Assembly: GCA_946415785.1 (NCBI GenBank)
Contig: CAMKTV010000002.1
Location: 16,093 to 80,092 of the forward strand
From: an uncultured Solobacterium sp.
GTDB taxonomy: Bacteria > Bacillota_I > Bacilli_A > Erysipelotrichales > Erysipelotrichaceae
Length of the DNA stretch: 64,000 nt
Reading direction: 5' to 3'
Part shown: positions 60,201-64,000 of the stretch, in pieces
Numbering within the stretch: the first letter of the stretch is position 1
How the letters are laid out: each line of letters starts with the position of its first letter
Program-made: the position numbers and the translations under genes
Notes under the pieces: model-generated
The model's database searches: none
Told to the model about the DNA's origin: nothing
Seen by the model: the letters and a program-made list of their open reading frames with translations, nothing else

Positions 60201-60608
60201 ATGAAAAAAGAAGTTAAATGTTACCGTTGTGGTAAAGTATATGATTTAAGTAGAAAAAACATTCAGGAGACAATTTCTTGTAGTCATTGTCATCAACAAA
60301 TGCATATTGATACAAAGACTGAGAGAAGATGCCGAATAATGCGCTATCTTTTAATTGCTTTCATATCTTTGGCTGTAGTTTATGGTTCGAATGTGCTCAC
60401 AAACAATAGTCTATTAGTGATGTTTACAGCATTTATCTTAGCAATTCTTATTGGTACTTATTCTGAAAGATTATGTCTGTTAATTGTGAATCTGATATTT
60501 GGCTTAAACTATGTCGAATATCATGAAATTCAAAAATCAAAAAAAGAATTACGAAAAGAAAGACTACAAAAAAATAAGAAAAAAGGATTATTCAACAAAA
60601 GGGCTTAG
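60201..60608 (+). CDS. zinc-ribbon membrane protein
   Basis: CYRCGKVYDL...CSHCHQQM plus two TM helices. Confidence 0.7.
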   Translation: MKKEVKCYRCGKVYDLSRKNIQETISCSHCHQQMHIDTKTERRCRIMRYLLIAFISLAVVYGSNVLTNNSLLVMFTAFILAILIGTYSERLCLLIVNLIFGLNYVEYHEIQKSKKELRKERLQKNKKKGLFNKRA

Positions 60609-60615
60609 CCCTTTT
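60597..60615. terminator. bidirectional terminator between convergent genes
   Basis: AAAAGGGC-TTA-GCCCTTTT followed by TGTTT. Confidence 0.7.
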
Positions 60616-60618
60616 TGT

Positions 60619-61059
60619 TTACCAGTTATCTTTCAAATCATTGATTAGATTTATTATCTTTTCATCATTAAATTGATATTGTTTTAATGCATCTAGAATT
60701 TCTTTTTTATAAGGATAATCTTTTTTATCTTTCAGACATAATAATAAGCGATATGTATGTTCATCAATTTCAAAATCAAAAGCGTCTACTAATGATTCAA
60801 AATCATTAATGATTGATTCTTCTAAATGACCATATGGATTTAAGAACTTTCCATAAGGGCCGTCATTATCTTCCAAGCTTATGATTTCTTTGATATCTTT
60901 TTCAAAAAAGATGTAATTTTAAATCTCTAAGCTTTCTTCGTTGACGCCATATTTTATCTCTCCATATTCAACTGAATAGTATTCACATATGCCATCAAAG
61001 ATTTCATCATTCTTATCAATTATTCTTATTGTTTTTTGATTATATTGATTTAAATTCAT
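60619..61059 (-). pseudogene. small protein gene interrupted by an in-frame TAA (60919-60921)
   Basis: ATG at 61059 after GAGGAATTATT; MNLNQYNQKTIRIIDKNDEIFDGICEYYSVEYGEIKYGVNEESLEI*NYIFFEKDIKEIISLEDNDGPYGKFLNPYGHLEES...DNW* in one frame. Confidence 0.65.
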
Positions 61060-61071
61060 AATAATTCCTCT

Positions 61072-62460
61072 TTATCTATCGGTAAGATTAACAAGCCATG
61101 TTTCTTTTTTCAGCCAAAAATATGAGCCGATGACTTTGCCAATATCAATAAATCTTGCAATCATATAAATGCCAACTGGCCCAACATCAGTTCCTTTAGC
61201 CAAATAGAAAACTAATGGAATTGTCATAAAGATATTAACCATGCCATCCAAGACAAAAGACATATATGTATCTCCACCAGATCTGGCTACAGCCAATTGA
61301 ACATTAAAGATTATCCAAACTGGCATAAATAATGCCATATAGAATACCATTCTCTTACAGATTTCCTGAGCACTAAGACTTAAATTTGCGTAAATGATTG
61401 GTACAAGCAAAGTTGTTAAGATAGCTAATGCTGTTACAAATATAGAGAAAATAAATGAACCACTAGATATCCATCTTCTTTTTTCTCTTGCTTCTTGAAG
61501 TTTGCCCTCACCTAATAATTTTCCTAATATTACTCCTGTTGCGACATTAACTCCACCTAAAGAAGTAAAATACAAATTCGCAATTGTAAAACTTGCAGCC
61601 ATGCCTGATACGACATCAGCACCACCCTTGCCATTGTATAAAGCAACAGTCACTGTTTCTGCAAATGCCCAGATTGCTTCTGAAAATATTGTTCTTGTGC
61701 TACGTTTAAAAATATCTACGAATAATTTTCGATCTATATAGAATACTTCTTTTAATTTTATCTTGATGATGTTGTCGCTCTTTTTAAAGATATAAATGAA
61801 GATAAAAACTTCACACAATCGAGAAATAAATGTTGCTAAAGCAGCACCGACAACTTCTAATCTAGGAAGACCTAAATTACCATATATGAAACCGTAATTT
61901 AAAATCATATTTATAATTGCTGCCGCAAACGATGCATACAATGGCTGTTTAACATGTCCCAGTTCTCTTAATGATGATGAACATATATAACAAATAATCA
62001 TTGGTAGTCCCGCAAAGGCAATCATATGCATATACTTGACGCCTTCTTCAATGATTGCTTCTTTTTGATTATTACCAATAAGCATGATGCTTAATGTCTG
62101 TCTTGGGAAAACTAAACAAATCAATAAATAGATAACAAGCAATCCTAAAGAAACAATAGTCTTAAATGATATTGCCTGTTTAATTCCCTTTTCATCTTTG
62201 GCACCATTAAATTGAGTAACAAATATACCACCTGACATGCATACAGCATTTAACAAAACAATGAATACGAAAATAATCTGGCCAGCAACGCTAGTTCCTG
62301 ACATCTTAATATCACCTAATCCCGCAACCATAAAGTTATCTATTAGATTAACCAGATTCTCTATTAATTGTTGTCCCATAACTGGTAGCACCAACAATAG
62401 TGCGTAGATATAGAATTTTTTATCACCAAATAATTTTCTTGTTTGTGTCATACACTTCAT
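61072..62460 (-). CDS. MATE-family efflux transporter
   Basis: 12-TM architecture; AGLPMIICYICSSSLRELGHVKQPLYASFAAAIINMILNYGFIYG. Confidence 0.92.
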   Translation of the reverse strand: MKCMTQTRKLFGDKKFYIYALLLVLPVMGQQLIENLVNLIDNFMVAGLGDIKMSGTSVAGQIIFVFIVLLNAVCMSGGIFVTQFNGAKDEKGIKQAISFKTIVSLGLLVIYLLICLVFPRQTLSIMLIGNNQKEAIIEEGVKYMHMIAFAGLPMIICYICSSSLRELGHVKQPLYASFAAAIINMILNYGFIYGNLGLPRLEVVGAALATFISRLCEVFIFIYIFKKSDNIIKIKLKEVFYIDRKLFVDIFKRSTRTIFSEAIWAFAETVTVALYNGKGGADVVSGMAASFTIANLYFTSLGGVNVATGVILGKLLGEGKLQEAREKRRWISSGSFIFSIFVTALAILTTLLVPIIYANLSLSAQEICKRMVFYMALFMPVWIIFNVQLAVARSGGDTYMSFVLDGMVNIFMTIPLVFYLAKGTDVGPVGIYMIARFIDIGKVIGSYFWLKKETWLVNLTDR

Positions 62461-62508
62461 TCTACAACAAAATAAAATTATGGACTATTATTACATGTTA
62501 AAATCAAA

Positions 62509-63321
62509 GTGGAGAAAGATATGAAAAAAGCATTAAATGGAAGATTAAATCTCAGCACTGGTGATATGGATTATGTGCGTTTTGGAAGTGGTAAAACAAT
62601 TCTAGTTATGTTGCCAGGTCTTGGAGATGGTATAAAAACAGTTAAAGGCTTGGCATTATTTTTTGCAGCAATGTATCGTTCAATCAGAAAAGATTTCACG
62701 ACCTACATCTTTTCAAGAAGAAACAATATTGAATATGGTACTACCCATAAAGATTATTCAGATGACTTAAATGAAGCTTTTGAACAATTAAATATTAAAG
62801 ATGCTTATCTAATGGGTGTTTCTCAAGGTGGTATGATAGCTCAAAGATTTGCCTTAGATCATAAAGACAAATTAAAAGGACTAATTCTTGTAGTAACAAG
62901 TTGTCGCATGAATGAAACAATTAATTCAACTATTGGCTCTTGGATAAAGATGGCAAAAGATGATGATTATCAAGGTATTATGTTAGACCTTGCGAGATTA
63001 TCTTATAGTGAAAATGTCACTAAGAAACAAATTAAATTAGTTAAACATTTAGGTAATATTGGCAAGCCAAAATCATTTGATCGATTTATTATTCAAGCTG
63101 AAGCTATCTTTAAACATGATACTTATGATGAATTAAAATATATCAAATGTCCTACGTTGATATTAGGTGGCAAAGAAGACAAGATTGTAACGCCTGATGC
63201 ATCAATTGAAATAGCTAATCTAATCCCTAACAATAAATTGATTATGTATGACGGTTTAGGTCATGGTCTATATGAGGAAACTCCTGATTTTATAAAACAA
63301 TTAAAAAATTTTTGTAAATGA
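62509..63321 (+). CDS. alpha/beta hydrolase
   Basis: MLPGLGDG oxyanion region, MGVSQGGMIAQ nucleophile elbow, LGGKEDKIVTPDAS, GLGHGLYEE. Confidence 0.9.
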   Translation: MEKDMKKALNGRLNLSTGDMDYVRFGSGKTILVMLPGLGDGIKTVKGLALFFAAMYRSIRKDFTTYIFSRRNNIEYGTTHKDYSDDLNEAFEQLNIKDAYLMGVSQGGMIAQRFALDHKDKLKGLILVVTSCRMNETINSTIGSWIKMAKDDDYQGIMLDLARLSYSENVTKKQIKLVKHLGNIGKPKSFDRFIIQAEAIFKHDTYDELKYIKCPTLILGGKEDKIVTPDASIEIANLIPNNKLIMYDGLGHGLYEETPDFIKQLKNFCK

Positions 63322-63614
63322 TATCTCAATTTTTATAGCAGGTTTCTAAAAGCTATAAAGGTTATTACAAAAAAACATTTAAATCTTTTATTCGTTAATC
63401 GTTTATTATAACCATTGAATCACAATATCTACATTTGATACTTTCTTCTTTATATCCAGTTATTGATGCGTCACAGTGTGGATGCTTTATAGTTTTTAAA
63501 ACATGTTGTTTTGGATTTAAAAGTCCTTGTTGGTAAAGAAGGTTTAGGAAAACCGGCTGTTTGAACAGGATTGGCATTGAAAAATAAAAGCAAGTGAACA
63601 TGATTGGGGCATAT

Positions 63615-63794
63615 TTAGCCTTCTATTATTTCAACCCCTTTCCAATCACAAAGAGTTTTAATAATATCTCTCATATCAGATCTTTTTTCATTAAAGAACA
63701 CTTGCCTTCGATACTTTGGTGTAAAAACTACATGATATCTACAATTCCACTTAGTATGTGCTAGAGTGTTTGTAGCACTATCCTGTTTAGACAT
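63615..63794 (-). pseudogene. IS200/IS605-family TnpA transposase, truncated/interrupted
   Basis: MSKQDSATNTLAHTKWNCRYHVVFTPKYRRQVFFNEKRSDMRDIIKTLCDWKGVEIIEG* then in-frame ICPNHVHLLLF; HUH motif lies after the stop. Confidence 0.85.
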
Positions 63795-63898
63795 ATAATA
63801 ATAACCTCCTATTGTCTATCGTGTATTAGTTGCCAGGCTTAATAACACTCTAGCACATTTAGGAGCCTTTTTATACTCACCGCTAAAGCTCTTTAGAG

Positions 63899-63917
63899 CC
63901 TTACGACTATCGTAGGG
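63899..63917. repeat. IS200-type end hairpin
   Basis: CCTTACGA-CTA-TCGTAGGG 8-bp stem (one T-G wobble), upstream of the TnpA remnant. Confidence 0.55.
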
Positions 63918-63950
63918 TTTTCTTATACAAAAAAACTACCTCCTTTGAAC

Positions 63951-64000
63951 TGAGTCCCAAAATTTAGACAGTTCTCATTAAGGCCTGATTCCGATATTCA
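63951..64000 (-). mobile_element. end of an IS3-family (IS150-like) element, orfB C-terminus entering window
   Basis: Reverse strand EYRNQALMRTV* (stop 63964-63966) followed by TAAATTTTGGGACTCAGTTCA, typical IS3/IS150 terminal context. Confidence 0.6.

Noticed and set aside
1-64000. CRISPR arrays, tRNA or rRNA genes
   Set aside because: No regularly spaced repeats, cloverleaf-like segments or rRNA sequence were recognised by eye

Overview
Low-GC Firmicutes chromosome window (Erysipelotrichia-like by gene content and style; no taxonomic test possible). From left to right it holds: a Fic protein; an iron/sugar-type ABC importer; a glycerate kinase/GntP pair; a hexuronate catabolic cluster (uxaC, uxuA, an SDR, eda); a glycan-utilisation locus (GH1, GH43, GH78, GH2, GPH symporter, two AraC regulators); a truncated xylA; a seven-gene minus-strand operon built around a bacterial tubulin-like GTPase; a tyrosine recombinase; the S10-spc-alpha ribosomal operon; tldD/tldE, a MATE exporter, a hydrolase and IS debris. 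The most interesting signal is at 28-43 kb. The tubulin-like operon encodes a lipoprotein, a vWA membrane protein, a tubulin-like protein, two large membrane proteins, a DA1-like metallopeptidase and a lipoprotein. It is preceded by a ~190-bp AT-rich segment flanked by a perfect 17-bp inverted repeat (41901-41917 / 42108-42124). That repeat abuts the tyrosine recombinase gene. The segment carries a near-consensus sigma-A promoter (TTTACA-N17-TATAAT, 42040-42068) that points AWAY from the operon. This looks like an invertible promoter caught in the OFF orientation, which would make the tubulin-like system phase-variable. Additional finds include a ~120-aa insertion in an ABC ATPase, a frameshifted small two-gene unit, an in-frame stop in a small gene, ISL3/IS200/IS3 remnants, an orphan LPXTG-like tail, absence of rpmD, and a structured rpsJ leader.
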